Assembly: GCA_019359075.1 (NCBI GenBank)
Contig: JAHHIB010000001.1
Span: forward strand, 1-64,000
Reading direction: 5' to 3'
Length of the DNA: 64,000 bases
From: Kalymmatonema hyalinum WJT4-NPBG1
GTDB lineage: Bacteria > Cyanobacteriota > Cyanobacteriia > Cyanobacteriales > Nostocaceae
Position 1 is the stretch's first letter. The number at the start of each line of letters is the position of its first letter. Below the pieces are notes generated by a model. It was not told where the DNA came from, did not search any database, and saw only the letters and a program-made list of their open reading frames with translations. Positions 7,797-17,367 of this stretch are shown here, in pieces. Position numbers and translations under genes: made by a program.

Positions 7797-9296
7797 CTAG
7801 AAGTCAAAATATATGTAAGGCAAGCTACCTTCAGGAGCGAGTAACCAAACACTGTAGAAACACAAAGGGACGAACACAAGCTTTACGGGCCAGTTGAACT
7901 GTAACTTGAATGTTCGGTGAAAGGCGTAGATCACAGCCATGACAGTAGCTAATACGAAGAGCAGCATCACCAGTTGGTATTGGCTTAGATTGAGGGCATC
8001 GACATAGACCTTTTGAGCAAATTGCTCATCCGCAGGATAACCCCAAAGATGCTGAAATACTAAAGAAGATTCTTCGAGGTTGGGTAGGCGGAACCAGATC
8101 CAAGAGGTGAAAACCATGAACTGCGTGAGTAGCCAAGCCAAAAGTGTACCTAGTGGCTGTTGCCAAAAATTTTCCAAATCCTCAAAGCGATCGCTGATAG
8201 CATCAGTGAACCGATGAATTGCCAAAGCTAACCCGTGAAATAAACCCCAGACGACAAAACCTAATGCTGCTCCGTGCCAAATACCCGCAATCAGCATGAT
8301 AATCATCAAATTCAAACAGGTGCGATCCAATCCTTGGCGGGAACCACCCAAAGGGAAGTACAGGTAATTACGCAGCCAATCCCCTAGAGTGATGTGCCAG
8401 CGTCGCCAAAAGTCTGCAATACTGGTGCTGAAGTAGGGAAAGTCAAAATTTTGAGGTAGAACCAATCCGAATAGCAAAGCACTCCCACGGGCGATGTCTA
8501 CGTAACCACTGAAATCCAAATACAACTGGAAGCCGTAGGCAAAAGTCGCCAACCATAAATCCATGCTACCCGCTCTTTGCAAGTTGCTAAAACATAAATC
8601 AACAAAAATTCCCAAGTGGTCTGCTACAATACCTTTTTTGACCGCACCCCTAGCAATCAGCCATAGTCCCTCTGCCACAATATCAGGAGTGAGCAAGCCC
8701 AGATTTTTAAACTGATTCGCTAAGTTGTGGAAACGAGTAATGGGACCTGAAATGAGTTTGGCAAAGAAAAACTTGTATGCAGCAAATTGGAGAAATTCTT
8801 TTGCAGGAGGTGCGCCACGGTACACATCAACTAAATATGCAATGCACTCAAAGGTGAAAAATGAAATTCCCAAAGGTGCAATCAATTTAAAAGAGTCAGC
8901 TTCGGAGGTGATAATACTGGGGAAAAGAAACCTTAAGAAAGGCAGCAAATATTTAAAAGCCAGTAGTAAAAAAACATTCAAAACTATACCCAGCCACAAA
9001 ACTTTGAGACGGCGAAGATTCCAATCAATTTGAGCATATTGCCACTCTTCGTTCTTAAGCTGCCAATCTAAAGTATCTGGTTCTGGTATAGTGGTTTCAC
9101 CAATTTCTCGTCCGAGACGAAAGGTAAGAAAAATGAGTGCTAGTAGTAATGGAATGTAATGAACTTGCAAAGATGCATAGAACACAATGCTAGCAATTAG
9201 CAACGTCCATAGCCGTAACTTTTGTTGTGCCACAGACCAGTAAATTCCTAGCACACTTAACAAGAACAGCCCGTAGAGAATTGATATAAAGTTCAT
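7797..9296 (-). CDS. MBOAT-family membrane O-acyltransferase (AlgI/DltB-like)
   Basis: 499 aa with about ten hydrophobic segments. The family signature WRRWHITLGDWLRNYLYFPLGG is visible in two parts (WRRWHITLGDW, NYLYFPLGG), and the second conserved His is in GIWHGAALGFVVWGLFHG. Members such as AlgI carry acetyl groups across the inner membrane for polysaccharide O-acetylation. The upstream neighbour on the same strand encodes a membrane-anchored SGNH-like domain, the usual partner, so the pair probably acetylates an exported polysaccharide. The polymer is not known. 112 bp separates the two genes and contains short repeats. Confidence 0.85.
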   Translation of the reverse strand: MNFISILYGLFLLSVLGIYWSVAQQKLRLWTLLIASIVFYASLQVHYIPLLLALIFLTFRLGREIGETTIPEPDTLDWQLKNEEWQYAQIDWNLRRLKVLWLGIVLNVFLLLAFKYLLPFLRFLFPSIITSEADSFKLIAPLGISFFTFECIAYLVDVYRGAPPAKEFLQFAAYKFFFAKLISGPITRFHNLANQFKNLGLLTPDIVAEGLWLIARGAVKKGIVADHLGIFVDLCFSNLQRAGSMDLWLATFAYGFQLYLDFSGYVDIARGSALLFGLVLPQNFDFPYFSTSIADFWRRWHITLGDWLRNYLYFPLGGSRQGLDRTCLNLMIIMLIAGIWHGAALGFVVWGLFHGLALAIHRFTDAISDRFEDLENFWQQPLGTLLAWLLTQFMVFTSWIWFRLPNLEESSLVFQHLWGYPADEQFAQKVYVDALNLSQYQLVMLLFVLATVMAVIYAFHRTFKLQFNWPVKLVFVPLCFYSVWLLAPEGSLPYIYFDF

Positions 9297-9298
9297 GT

Positions 9299-9359
9299 TT
9301 TAGTCATTAGTCATTAGTCATTAGTCATTGTAGAGACGGTTCAAACAGCGCGTCTCTAC
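9299..9359. repeat. heptamer tandem repeat plus short palindrome
   Basis: Four units of the heptamer TTAGTCA lie at about 9299-9329, followed by the inverted repeat GTAGAGACG (9330-9338) / CGTCTCTAC (9351-9359). Both motifs recur elsewhere in the window (for example 16356-16404 and 49354-49381). It sits between two genes of one apparent operon. Confidence 0.7.
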
Positions 9360-9408
9360 ATCTTTGTCATTAATCATTAGTAAAGTATTTTCACTTTCCC
9401 CCCATCTC

Positions 9409-12400
9409 TTACTTAGAGGGCCAAGGAATCATAGGGTCATTACCAAGCTTTTGCGAGACTTTGTAGGCACCGTAGCGGTTGAGGTGGCTGGGGTCAGAAA
9501 AGTAGTCAATTGCCTTAGGATATAATTGACTCAAGTCTCGATAAAGAAAGTTTGGATTATCAGCCAAACGCCGCATATACTGCTGAAATTCTTGCTCATA
9601 TTTTGAGCGGACTGAGTCTAAATAATATGCAGTGAGAGGCATATTGACAAAGACTAAGGTAATTTTCTGAGACTGGGTAAATTGAAGTAGTGCTTGCACA
9701 GCAGCATCTTGATCACCTTCGAGTCGAAAAGATTTGTAGTCGTTGTCGTAGTCTCCGGAGACTTTTGTATGTTTTTGATAATAGGTAGCAGGCTGGAAGC
9801 GGATAGAAAGAGGAAGAAATCCATCAAAGTCAACTGCTTGTGAAGCATCTTCTTCTGAATTGATGCTATTCGATTTTTTGTTGACTTGTTGGGTTGCGTC
9901 GCTAATAATAGGCAAAGAATTGAATTGTTGCTTCAAAAGATTTTTGAGATTGTCGCGCTTTTGATAGCTAGCAGATAGGGCAGCTAGACCTTTATTTAAC
10001 CACTCATCTACGGCTTTGTAGCTGCTGTTACCTTGCTGGGTTTCCCCGGTTGTTGTTTCCTTGTCTGTTTGCTGCTCTATGCTGTTGATTGTGTCAGTAG
10101 AACTTGTTTTTTCTGGTGTTTTTTCCAATACGTATTCATATCCTGGTGATGTAGCGATTGTTCTAAAGGTAATATCCTCTCGACCGCTGTTAAAAGCACG
10201 GGAACCATCTGCCCAAACAATCAGTTTTGGCAGTTCTGCTGGTTGAAGAACTCGACGCAGGATAAAATCGACGACTTGCGCTGTGGCACCATTAATGCCA
10301 AAGTTAAAAACATCGATATTAGGAGAACCTTGAGTTGTCAAAGATTTGGAAAGAGCGACAGGATCTATTCCCCTCAGAGCGCGGGAAGAGCCAATAATCA
10401 ACACATCTGGCGGATGACCAGTTTTTGCCAGACGCTGTTTGTACAGTACGAGTTGTTCATCTAACTGCTGAGCATTGAAAGTTGGTATTTGCGTTAGCAA
10501 TGCTCCGGCTTTGTGAGAACGTGTTGCTAAAAGAATGGCAGTTGGTGTTGCCTTTTGCTTCAAGGGTGAGGCTGGCAAATTTTTTGGCTGGGTGTTATCT
10601 GCTTGCGTCAACCCAGAACCATTGGATATATTATTCCCGTGTTGAGGAGACTTTTCTGCATTCGTGCTAGTAAAAAACGCAGTTCTCTGTTTGTGCTCCG
10701 CCTCAGAAGTCGTAGAGGGTGATTTGGGCGAAACGCTGGCAACTGTGGGTGTTAAGGGTATACTGCCAGACATAACTTTACCCAAAATCCAATCGGTTTG
10801 TAAGGTCAGCAATAATCCCAACGTACCCCACACCAAGGCAACTCTCAGTCCATGATGATGATCTGTAGTTTGTTCCTGTGACTGTTCGACATCACTAAAT
10901 AGCTGGGTTGCCAAAAGAATTTTTCTTACAGTTGCGCTCCAATCTTCAGCCACTTGGGTGACAAAAGTGTAAACTTCCTCAGTGGTTTCGGGGCGCAGCA
11001 CAGGCTGGTCAGTAAGAGAGGGTAAAAGCTCGCGAACGTAGGCAGAAGTTGCGGCAAATTCTGGAGTCGCTTCTGGTACCAAATGTTGGCGGTGCTGATA
11101 ATCGACGCCGTAGTGCCAAAAAGGTTCCTTGTTGCCAGCACGACGACCATAGACACGCACACCCGCAATTGCGGGGATTTTTAACTGGCCCACAAACTCA
11201 GTCACTTTGGAGGCAACTTGTTTGCGTGCTGGACAAACGGGTGCATCACACATTATGTGTAACAAATCCCCTCGAGAGAGCAGAAGGACGCGGATACCTC
11301 CGGTTTTGAGACGCGAATCCAGGTCAGGGTTGAGCAAACGCTCAAGTAAAAAGACAATAGCAGGTTCATCGCCAGAACTTGCCAGTTCTAAGGCTGATAT
11401 TGCTAAGGCTGGATGTTCCTTCGCAGGTAAGGACAACCAATCAACCCATACTGGTTTGTTGTCTGTTGTTTTTTGTCCATATACTGTAGCAGCAACAATG
11501 CCTTGGGGGGCTATTGCTTCTAAAAGGGGTCTTATAAACCCTAAACACAGTCCCTTCTCTGGTGCTGAGGCAGTGAAGAGTGGATCTGAAGCTGGGGTAC
11601 AAAATATATGTAGTGTTGATTCTTTGAGAGTTGCTTGTAGTGCGACTTTCGATTCTGACAACGTCTCACTTAACAATCGTGACAGCGCTTGCACATCTCC
11701 CCAACGCGCCCATTCCTTAAGCATCACCTCGGATGGCGTTAAATCCACCCTGATTAGCCAATCTACCTTGTTTTCACCACCGACTCGCGAAGCAATCACA
11801 GCATCTTGGTAGCCAGAAAGCTTAAGATGTCGTAATTTTTGGGCGACTGGTTCAGCAATTAAGGATGGATCTGGGCTGTAACTCGATTCACAAAATATCC
11901 ACAGGCGACTTTGATTTTTCTGATTGTTTTCTGTGGATTTTTGCTTGATAATCTTAACCTGTACAGCAATACCAAAAGGGCTTAGCGTTTCACTGAGATA
12001 GCGAGCGATCGCCTCTGGGTGTCCTTGGCGTGCCAAACTTTCGTTAGAAACAATCAGCGCCCCACGAGGTTGTTTGGATTTTTCCTCGTCTTCTAGCAGG
12101 GCTTGATCCACCTGTTCTAAATGCTGATCAAGTTGATTCAGGTAAACCCTATGACACCATTTCGCTCGCTTTTCCCCTTTTTTCTTTCCGTAGACGAAGA
12201 CTTGGTAAATCGCGGGTTGCTCAATGCTAGTCAGGACATCCAAGTCTGTTTGTTGTAATGCTCGCAGCAAATCAGACAGAGTTCGCCAACGTTGAGGACA
12301 TTCTCTACCTTCACACATAATGTGTAGGTTGTTTCCTTGCAACCGGACTTTCACCCCGAAAGTGCTAATCCCTGTTGCTTTGCTTACCCACTGCACTAAA

Positions 12401-12432
12401 AATTTTTGGCGCTCTGGTAATTCTCTTTTCAT
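9409..12432 (-). CDS. large membrane protein: N-terminal repeats, one TM helix, C-terminal SGNH/DUF1574-like domain
   Basis: 1007 aa. Residues 1 to about 470 contain four diverged copies of a 80-110-residue module, each with a hydrophobic-cysteine strand (LHIMCEGRECP, LWIFCESSYSPD, LHIFCTPASDP, LHIMCDAPVCP) and a later V-x-V-Y-G-x-K/R strand. A single transmembrane helix lies near 528-548 (LVWGTLGLLLTLQTDWIL), followed by a low-complexity Ser/Thr/Gln linker. The C-terminal domain starts near 665 with VLIIGSSRALRGIDP, an SGNH block I-like serine, and ends with DPSHLNRYGA, a good Asp-x-x-His block V. This is a DUF1574/AlgX-like esterase-transferase fold. With the MBOAT gene downstream it probably forms an acetyl-transfer pair, with the SGNH domain outside the membrane and the repeats inside. 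The function of the repeats is not recognised. Confidence 0.7.
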   Translation of the reverse strand: MKRELPERQKFLVQWVSKATGISTFGVKVRLQGNNLHIMCEGRECPQRWRTLSDLLRALQQTDLDVLTSIEQPAIYQVFVYGKKKGEKRAKWCHRVYLNQLDQHLEQVDQALLEDEEKSKQPRGALIVSNESLARQGHPEAIARYLSETLSPFGIAVQVKIIKQKSTENNQKNQSRLWIFCESSYSPDPSLIAEPVAQKLRHLKLSGYQDAVIASRVGGENKVDWLIRVDLTPSEVMLKEWARWGDVQALSRLLSETLSESKVALQATLKESTLHIFCTPASDPLFTASAPEKGLCLGFIRPLLEAIAPQGIVAATVYGQKTTDNKPVWVDWLSLPAKEHPALAISALELASSGDEPAIVFLLERLLNPDLDSRLKTGGIRVLLLSRGDLLHIMCDAPVCPARKQVASKVTEFVGQLKIPAIAGVRVYGRRAGNKEPFWHYGVDYQHRQHLVPEATPEFAATSAYVRELLPSLTDQPVLRPETTEEVYTFVTQVAEDWSATVRKILLATQLFSDVEQSQEQTTDHHHGLRVALVWGTLGLLLTLQTDWILGKVMSGSIPLTPTVASVSPKSPSTTSEAEHKQRTAFFTSTNAEKSPQHGNNISNGSGLTQADNTQPKNLPASPLKQKATPTAILLATRSHKAGALLTQIPTFNAQQLDEQLVLYKQRLAKTGHPPDVLIIGSSRALRGIDPVALSKSLTTQGSPNIDVFNFGINGATAQVVDFILRRVLQPAELPKLIVWADGSRAFNSGREDITFRTIATSPGYEYVLEKTPEKTSSTDTINSIEQQTDKETTTGETQQGNSSYKAVDEWLNKGLAALSASYQKRDNLKNLLKQQFNSLPIISDATQQVNKKSNSINSEEDASQAVDFDGFLPLSIRFQPATYYQKHTKVSGDYDNDYKSFRLEGDQDAAVQALLQFTQSQKITLVFVNMPLTAYYLDSVRSKYEQEFQQYMRRLADNPNFLYRDLSQLYPKAIDYFSDPSHLNRYGAYKVSQKLGNDPMIPWPSK

Positions 12433-12821
12433 GGGAAGTTGACTTTACAGGAAGCGAGTGTTGGGGGATAGTACTTTAGCTCACCGCAATGCACCCTACC
12501 CCCAAGGCGTGCAACCGAGGAGGAAGCAGAAAATAAGGGTTTTCAAGCGGGTGTGCATTCCGGTGAATTGAGTGATTAAGGGACTGGATACTAAGGACTG
12601 GTAAGTAGAATGATTCTCAATTCATTATTCTGAATCAGCAATCCCCAATTCCTTGTAAACTAGAACCATAGAATTATCACACTATGTCGTTTTTTTTAAC
12701 ACTTTTGTTACCTTATAACGAAAGCAAAATCGGCAAAGATAGTTGTGTAAACAAAGCAAGATTCACTTTTGTCGAGTTTTGGGTTTCGTTCCTTTCATTA
12801 TTGAACTCCTAGGAAATACCA
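12433..12821. other. gene-free stretch upstream of the ppc gene pair
   Basis: 389 bp separating divergent genes. I see no gene, tRNA or strong palindrome. The half nearest 12821 is AT-rich and probably carries promoters for the small membrane protein and ppc. AGGAAAT at 12811-12817 is the ribosome site for the gene at 12822. Confidence 0.5.
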
Positions 12822-13049
12822 ATGTCACCTGTCACCGACCGTCCTTCATCTGATTCTGGATTAAATCTAGTTTTGTTTACCATTCCCCAGTCTTTCCTGT
12901 TGCAAGTTGGTACAGTGTCTATATTACTGCTGCTTTTAGCTTCAAAAACTGCCGGAGAAAACTTACAAGCGCTCGGAGAAGCAAGTGAAGAATTGTTTCG
13001 AGGCGATCGCCTACCCATTCTTAACTTCCCTGAGCACAACGAAGAATAA
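12822..13049 (+). CDS. small hypothetical membrane-associated protein
   Basis: 75 aa. It has a good ribosome site (AGGAAA, about 7 bases before the ATG), one hydrophobic segment at about residues 15-40 (LVLFTIPQSFLLQVGTVSIL...), then an acidic amphipathic tail (ALGEASEELFRGDRLP). No family is recognised. It lies 110 bp upstream of ppc on the same strand. It is considered real because of its start context, codon use and coherent single-pass topology. Function unknown. Confidence 0.55.
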   Translation: MSPVTDRPSSDSGLNLVLFTIPQSFLLQVGTVSILLLLLASKTAGENLQALGEASEELFRGDRLPILNFPEHNEE

Positions 13050-13159
13050 CGAAGCGAAAAAATAGACTTTGGATACTCAATGGTTTGGCAATTGCCAGAA
13101 CGAAGAAACTTCCAAACAAAGATTCATAAATATTAACCTCCTTAACCACAATAGAGGAT

Positions 13160-16100
13160 ATGAGTTCCCTTTTATACTCTTTTACTCAGGCAGTAAATAT
13201 CTACCCCGCCTCCGATTTATTTTTGCGCCATCGCCTCCAAGTCGTCGAGGAATTGTGGGAGTCTGTTCTTCGGCAAGAATGCGGTCAAAAGATGGTAGAC
13301 TTACTGCGCCAACTACGGGATTTTTGTTCGCCAGAGGGACAAGCAATCAACGACCAAGCTTCCTCTGTATTCAAGTTGATAGAGCAGCTCAACATCAACG
13401 AAGCAATTCGAGCAGCTCGTGCTTTCGCTTTGTATTTCCAGTTGATCAACATCATAGAGCAGGACTACGAACAACGGCAGCAATTAATTCGTTATGAGGT
13501 AGAAACAGAGCAAGGCACTCAACAAACTCTACCAGATTTCATATGTTCATCAAACCAGGAAGAAGCAGAAAATCCTGTTAACAGTGGACTAGGAGCAGAT
13601 TTACTGACAAAAAGTTGGCAAGTCAACTCCAACGGCAAAAAAAGAGGGACTTTCGTCACTTTGTTCCCTCATTTATTCAATCTAAACGTACCACCACAGC
13701 AAATTCAACGTCTCATTGCTCAGTTGGACGTGCAGCTTGTGTTCACAGCGCACCCAACGGAAATTGTCCGTCATACAATTCGCGATAAGCAGCGGCGCGT
13801 GGTTGATCTGTTGCAACAGTTAGATGGAGTGGAAAAACGCTCTACCAATGGTGCTCCTGCTTGGGAAGCACAAGAAGTGCGAGAACAATTGCTCGAAGAA
13901 ATCCGCCTGTGGTGGCGTACCGACGAGCTACACCAGTTTAAACCTGAGGTATTAGATGAAGTAGACTATGCCTTGCACTACTTCCAAGAAGTGATATTTG
14001 ATGCCATTCCCCACTTGTACAAACGCTTCAAATATGCCTTGTCTACCACTTTTCCCTGGTTGGAACCTCCCAGGAAAAACTTCTGTAGGTTTGGCTCTTG
14101 GGTAGGAGCAGATAGGGATGGAAACCCATCGGTGACACCAGAAATCACTTGGGAAACAGCCTGCTATCAGCGCAATATGGTGTTGGAAAAATACATCAAG
14201 TCAGTAAAGAAGTTGATTAACTTGTTGAGTTTATCGCTGCACTGGAGTGATATATTACCAGACTTGCTAGAATCTTTGGAGTTGGAGCAATCTCAACTCA
14301 GTGAAGTGTACGAGCAACTGGCTCTGCGCTTTCGCCAAGAACCATATCGGTTGAAGCTCTCTTATGTGCTCAAACGGCTGGAAAATACTCGCGATCGCAA
14401 TTTAGCTCTGTATAAACGGGAAACTCTCAAGAGCAATAACATCCCCATTTACCGCTCAGGAGCAGAGTTTTTAGCAGAACTGCGTCTGATTGAACACAAC
14501 TTGACAGAAACAGGTTTAAGCTGTAGAGAATTGGAAAACCTGATCTGTCAGGTAGAAATTTTTGGTTTTAACCTGACGCATCTCGACATCCGCCAAGAAT
14601 CATCGCGTCACTCAGATGCTTTAAACGAAGTCTTAGAGTACCTGGGAGTTTTAAAAGTTCCTTACGATGAACTAACAGAGGACGAGAGAGTTGCTTGGCT
14701 CATTGGAGAACTACAAACACGCCGTCCGTTAATTCCAGCAGAACTGCCATTTTCCGAAAAAACGAACGATGTGATTCAAACTTTACGGGTTGTGCGATCG
14801 CTGCAACAAGAGTTTGGTTATAACATCTGCCAAACTTACATTATCAGTATGTGTCGCCAGGTAAGCGACGTGCTGGAAGTGTTGCTACTTGCTAAGGAAG
14901 CCGGGCTTTATGATCCCGGTACTGCTGTTGGCACTATTCAAGTCGTTCCTTTATTTGAAACGGTAGAAGACTTGCGACGCTCAATAAGCGTCATGGGAGA
15001 ACTGTTTGCATTGCCCTTGTATCGTGCTTTGCTAGCAGGAGGATATGAAGCTCTTGAAGCAGAGGGAGATAAGGGAGATAAGGGAGATGAGGGACATAAG
15101 GGAGATGGGGGAGCAACATCCTCCTCATCCTCCTCATCCTCCTCATCTTCCTCATCTTCCTCATCCTCCTCATCTTCCTCATCCTCCTCATCCCCACTCA
15201 CGCCGAATTTACAAGAAGTGATGCTGGGGTATTCTGACAGTAATAAAGACTCTGGGTTTTTAAGCAGTAACTGGGAAATCCATAAAGCTCAAAAATCATT
15301 ACAGAAAGTAGCAGAAGAATATGGTGTGAATTTGCGGATTTTCCACGGACGCGGTGGTTCTGTTGGACGCGGTGGTGGTCCAGCTTATGAAGCTATTTTG
15401 GCTCAACCTGGTCACAGTATCAATGGACGCATCAAAATTACCGAACAGGGAGAAGTTTTGGCTTCTAAGTACTCCTTGCAGGACTTAGCGCTGTATAATC
15501 TGGAAACTATCACCACTGCTGTCATTCAAGCAAGCTTGCTGCGGACGGGGTTCGATGATATAGAACCTTGGAATGAAATCATGGAAGAGCTAGCAGCGCG
15601 ATCGCGTGCTCACTACCGCAACCTCATCTACGAACAACCTGATTTTATTGACTTCTTCCATCAAGTCACCCCAATTGAGGAAATTAGCCAGCTACAAATT
15701 AGCTCTCGTCCTGCGCGTCGTCCATCTGGTAACAAAGATTTAAGCAGTTTGCGGGCAATTCCTTGGGTGTTCAGCTGGACGCAAACTCGGTTCTTGCTAC
15801 CTTCTTGGTATGGTGTTGGCACAGCATTGCAAGAATTCTTAAACGAAGAACCAGAAGAACATTTGAAGTTGCTGCGTTATTTCTATATCAAGTGGCCCTT
15901 TTTCAAAATGGTGATTTCCAAGGCAGAAATGACCTTGGCAAAAGTAGACTTACAAATGGCGCACCAGTATGTTCAGGAATTATCCCAGCCTGAAGACAAA
16001 GCTCGTTTAGAGAAGGTTTTTGAACAAATTGCCAATGAATTCTACCAGACACGGGATTTGGTTTTGCAAATCACCGGTCATCAACGGCTTTTGGATGGAG

Positions 16101-16309
16101 ACCCCATATTGCAACGCTCGGTACAGTTACGTAATGGTACAATTGTACCGCTAGGCTTTATACAAGTTTCCCTGCTCAAGCGCCTGCGCCAAGCTCGAAC
16201 TAATGTAACCTCCGGAGTGATTCACTCTCGTTACAGCAAAGGCGAGTTGTTGCGAGGGGCATTGTTAACCATCAACGGGATCGCCGCAGGCATGAGAAAT
16301 ACTGGTTGA
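13160..16309 (+). CDS. ppc: phosphoenolpyruvate carboxylase
   Basis: 1049 aa. It carboxylates PEP to oxaloacetate (anaplerotic, C4 acids and amino-acid carbon). Family motifs are intact: [12 protein letters not shown] (catalytic His), [23 protein letters not shown], the glycine loop [13 protein letters not shown], and the C-terminal end [13 protein letters not shown]. The start follows AGAGGAT closely. Between about residues 634 and 680 there is a low-complexity insertion, Asp/Gly/Lys-rich followed by about 25 consecutive serines, encoded by a microsatellite. It lies just before the conserved [16 protein letters not shown] block, where most homologues have a short loop. The frame is kept, so a functional enzyme with a long disordered loop is expected. 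Confidence 0.97.
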   Translation: MSSLLYSFTQAVNIYPASDLFLRHRLQVVEELWESVLRQECGQKMVDLLRQLRDFCSPEGQAINDQASSVFKLIEQLNINEAIRAARAFALYFQLINIIEQDYEQRQQLIRYEVETEQGTQQTLPDFICSSNQEEAENPVNSGLGADLLTKSWQVNSNGKKRGTFVTLFPHLFNLNVPPQQIQRLIAQLDVQLVFTAHPTEIVRHTIRDKQRRVVDLLQQLDGVEKRSTNGAPAWEAQEVREQLLEEIRLWWRTDELHQFKPEVLDEVDYALHYFQEVIFDAIPHLYKRFKYALSTTFPWLEPPRKNFCRFGSWVGADRDGNPSVTPEITWETACYQRNMVLEKYIKSVKKLINLLSLSLHWSDILPDLLESLELEQSQLSEVYEQLALRFRQEPYRLKLSYVLKRLENTRDRNLALYKRETLKSNNIPIYRSGAEFLAELRLIEHNLTETGLSCRELENLICQVEIFGFNLTHLDIRQESSRHSDALNEVLEYLGVLKVPYDELTEDERVAWLIGELQTRRPLIPAELPFSEKTNDVIQTLRVVRSLQQEFGYNICQTYIISMCRQVSDVLEVLLLAKEAGLYDPGTAVGTIQVVPLFETVEDLRRSISVMGELFALPLYRALLAGGYEALEAEGDKGDKGDEGHKGDGGATSSSSSSSSSSSSSSSSSSSSSSSSSPLTPNLQEVMLGYSDSNKDSGFLSSNWEIHKAQKSLQKVAEEYGVNLRIFHGRGGSVGRGGGPAYEAILAQPGHSINGRIKITEQGEVLASKYSLQDLALYNLETITTAVIQASLLRTGFDDIEPWNEIMEELAARSRAHYRNLIYEQPDFIDFFHQVTPIEEISQLQISSRPARRPSGNKDLSSLRAIPWVFSWTQTRFLLPSWYGVGTALQEFLNEEPEEHLKLLRYFYIKWPFFKMVISKAEMTLAKVDLQMAHQYVQELSQPEDKARLEKVFEQIANEFYQTRDLVLQITGHQRLLDGDPILQRSVQLRNGTIVPLGFIQVSLLKRLRQARTNVTSGVIHSRYSKGELLRGALLTINGIAAGMRNTG
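15061..15196. repeat. purine-then-pyrimidine microsatellite inserted in ppc
   Basis: 15061-15111 is built from GGGAGATAA-like 9-mers (purine-rich). After a short core GGAGCAACATCC, 15121-15193 is built from TCATCCTCC/TCATCTTCC 9-mers. The halves are roughly reverse complements, so the element can fold back on itself. Its unit length of 9 keeps the reading frame. Copies related by motif and core occur at 16651-16735 and 60080-60212. Confidence 0.85.
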
Positions 16310-16355
16310 TCCGCTACACTGAGTCAAAAGTCATTAGTCCAAAATCCAGAAGTTT

Positions 16356-16404
16356 TGACTAATGACTAATGACTAATGACTAATGACTAATGACTAATGA
16401 CTAA
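16356..16404. repeat. TGACTAA heptamer tandem array (7 units)
   Basis: Seven uninterrupted copies of TGACTAA. The start codon of the next gene (ATG at 16397-16399) is formed at the junction of the sixth and seventh copies. Confidence 0.9.
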
Positions 16405-16651
16405 AAATCGAACTCTCATTTGCACCTTATTAGCACTCCTGTCAGGGTTTTCTGGAGGTTACATTGCAGGGCAAATGACTATAAGTCTCCACACTCAGAA
16501 GTGTCAAAACCAACCTTGGGGCTTGAAGGAGATGTGTAACGCTTTGGTAACACCAGGGGCAGCTTGGCAAGGTAGCACAACAGGACTGTGGACAGGAACT
16601 GTTTTGGGTGCGTTTGTTGGCGGTTTAGTGACACGCCAAAGTCGGCAATAA
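16397..16651 (+). CDS. small hypothetical membrane protein
   Basis: 84 aa with two hydrophobic, glycine-rich segments (residues about 6-26, LICTLLALLSGFSGGYIAGQ, and about 61-79, TGLWTGTVLGAFVGGLV) and a short central loop with two cysteines. It looks like a conserved small two-pass cyanobacterial protein, with no function recognised. The start lies inside the TGACTAA array and no Shine-Dalgarno sequence is present there, so translation may depend on coupling to or read-through from ppc 87 bp upstream, or the original start was displaced by the repeats. Confidence 0.55.
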   Translation: MTKNRTLICTLLALLSGFSGGYIAGQMTISLHTQKCQNQPWGLKEMCNALVTPGAAWQGSTTGLWTGTVLGAFVGGLVTRQSRQ

Positions 16652-16735
16652 GATGAGGGAGATGAGGGATATGAGGAGGATGAGGAAGGTGTTGCTCCCT
16701 TATCTCCCTCTACTTCCCGTAATTCCTACTTCCCT
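16651..16735. repeat. second copy of the purine/pyrimidine element
   Basis: GATGAGGGAGATGAGGG-type purine repeats (16653-16690), core GGTGTTGCTCCC (16687-16698), then a pyrimidine tract TTATCTCCCTCTACTTCCC. The core is the reverse complement of the one in ppc (GGAGCAACA), so this is the same element. Confidence 0.7.
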
Positions 16736-16738
16736 GCT

Positions 16739-17128
16739 TTACAAGCCGTCAGTTGAGGCTGTTGGCGTTTGTGGCTGACTCAAAGTTTTCCAGGAGTTTG
16801 TGCTGGTGTCAAAACAGCGCCAAGTTCCCTCAGAAGGCTCCCGGTAGCAAAACACAGAGCGATCGCCAGCGTTAAAGTTGTCAGTTAAATAATATAGAAT
16901 TCCTCTAAAAGGATGGGTTTTTCGACTCAACCGTTTAGCTACTGCTTGATTGGGACACTCTACGACAAATACGGGTTGTCCATCCAAATGACCCAAAGAG
17001 AAGATACACATCCGTAAAATGGCTCGCAACCAGCTTTCTGAGTTATCAAAATAATCATCAATGATTTTGTTGGTTAGAGCTTTTTCTAGGGCACGGTCTT
17101 TTTGACGAGGAGTGTGAGGGTCTGACAT
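16739..17128 (-). CDS. conserved hypothetical protein
   Basis: 129 aa from the ATG at 17128 (an extension to 17212 is AT-rich and unlikely). It begins MSDPHTPRQKDRALEKALTN, has a compact mixed alpha/beta core (SWLRAILRMCIFSLG, QPVFVVECPNQAVAKRL, RGILYYLTDNF, DRSVFCYRE) and ends in a Ser/Thr/Pro tail. Three cysteines, no clear metal motif, no signal peptide. I do not recognise the family; it resembles cyanobacteria-restricted proteins of unknown role. It is convergent with the 84-aa gene across the repeat at 16651-16735. Confidence 0.55.
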   Translation of the reverse strand: MSDPHTPRQKDRALEKALTNKIIDDYFDNSESWLRAILRMCIFSLGHLDGQPVFVVECPNQAVAKRLSRKTHPFRGILYYLTDNFNAGDRSVFCYREPSEGTWRCFDTSTNSWKTLSQPQTPTASTDGL

Positions 17129-17367
17129 AGCGCAACTATTATGCTTTACCGTTGGTTTGAGATTAAACCAAAAGCTCCAAAAGTGACAAGCGTATGTCGA
17201 AACATACAGCAAAAAAGCTCAAGGAGAGTTAAAAATTAAAAAACATAAGTCAAAAATGGCTCCTAAGCTGACTTTATCACTCGATCACTCCATCTCCCTT
17301 GCCTCCCCCTCCCTTTGTGTTCACATTGCCTGGTAAGATTCTCTAGTAAGGGTGAGACTAAATTGCG

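Noticed and set aside
11207-11812. 201-codon open frame on the plus strand opposite the DUF1574-like gene
   Set aside because: Fully antisense to a strong 1007-aa gene; composition rich in Ser/Arg/Lys without any domain; no ribosome site.
13069-13497. 142-codon plus-strand frame overlapping the start of ppc
   Set aside because: Overlaps the conserved N-terminus of ppc in another frame and lacks any recognisable domain.
14938-15201. Acidic Asp/Glu-rich 87-codon frame antisense to ppc
   Set aside because: Only the reverse strand of the microsatellite; low complexity with no start signals.
16356-16404. Possible CRISPR or phage attachment repeat
   Set aside because: Seven-base units in perfect tandem are the short repeats typical of filamentous cyanobacteria.
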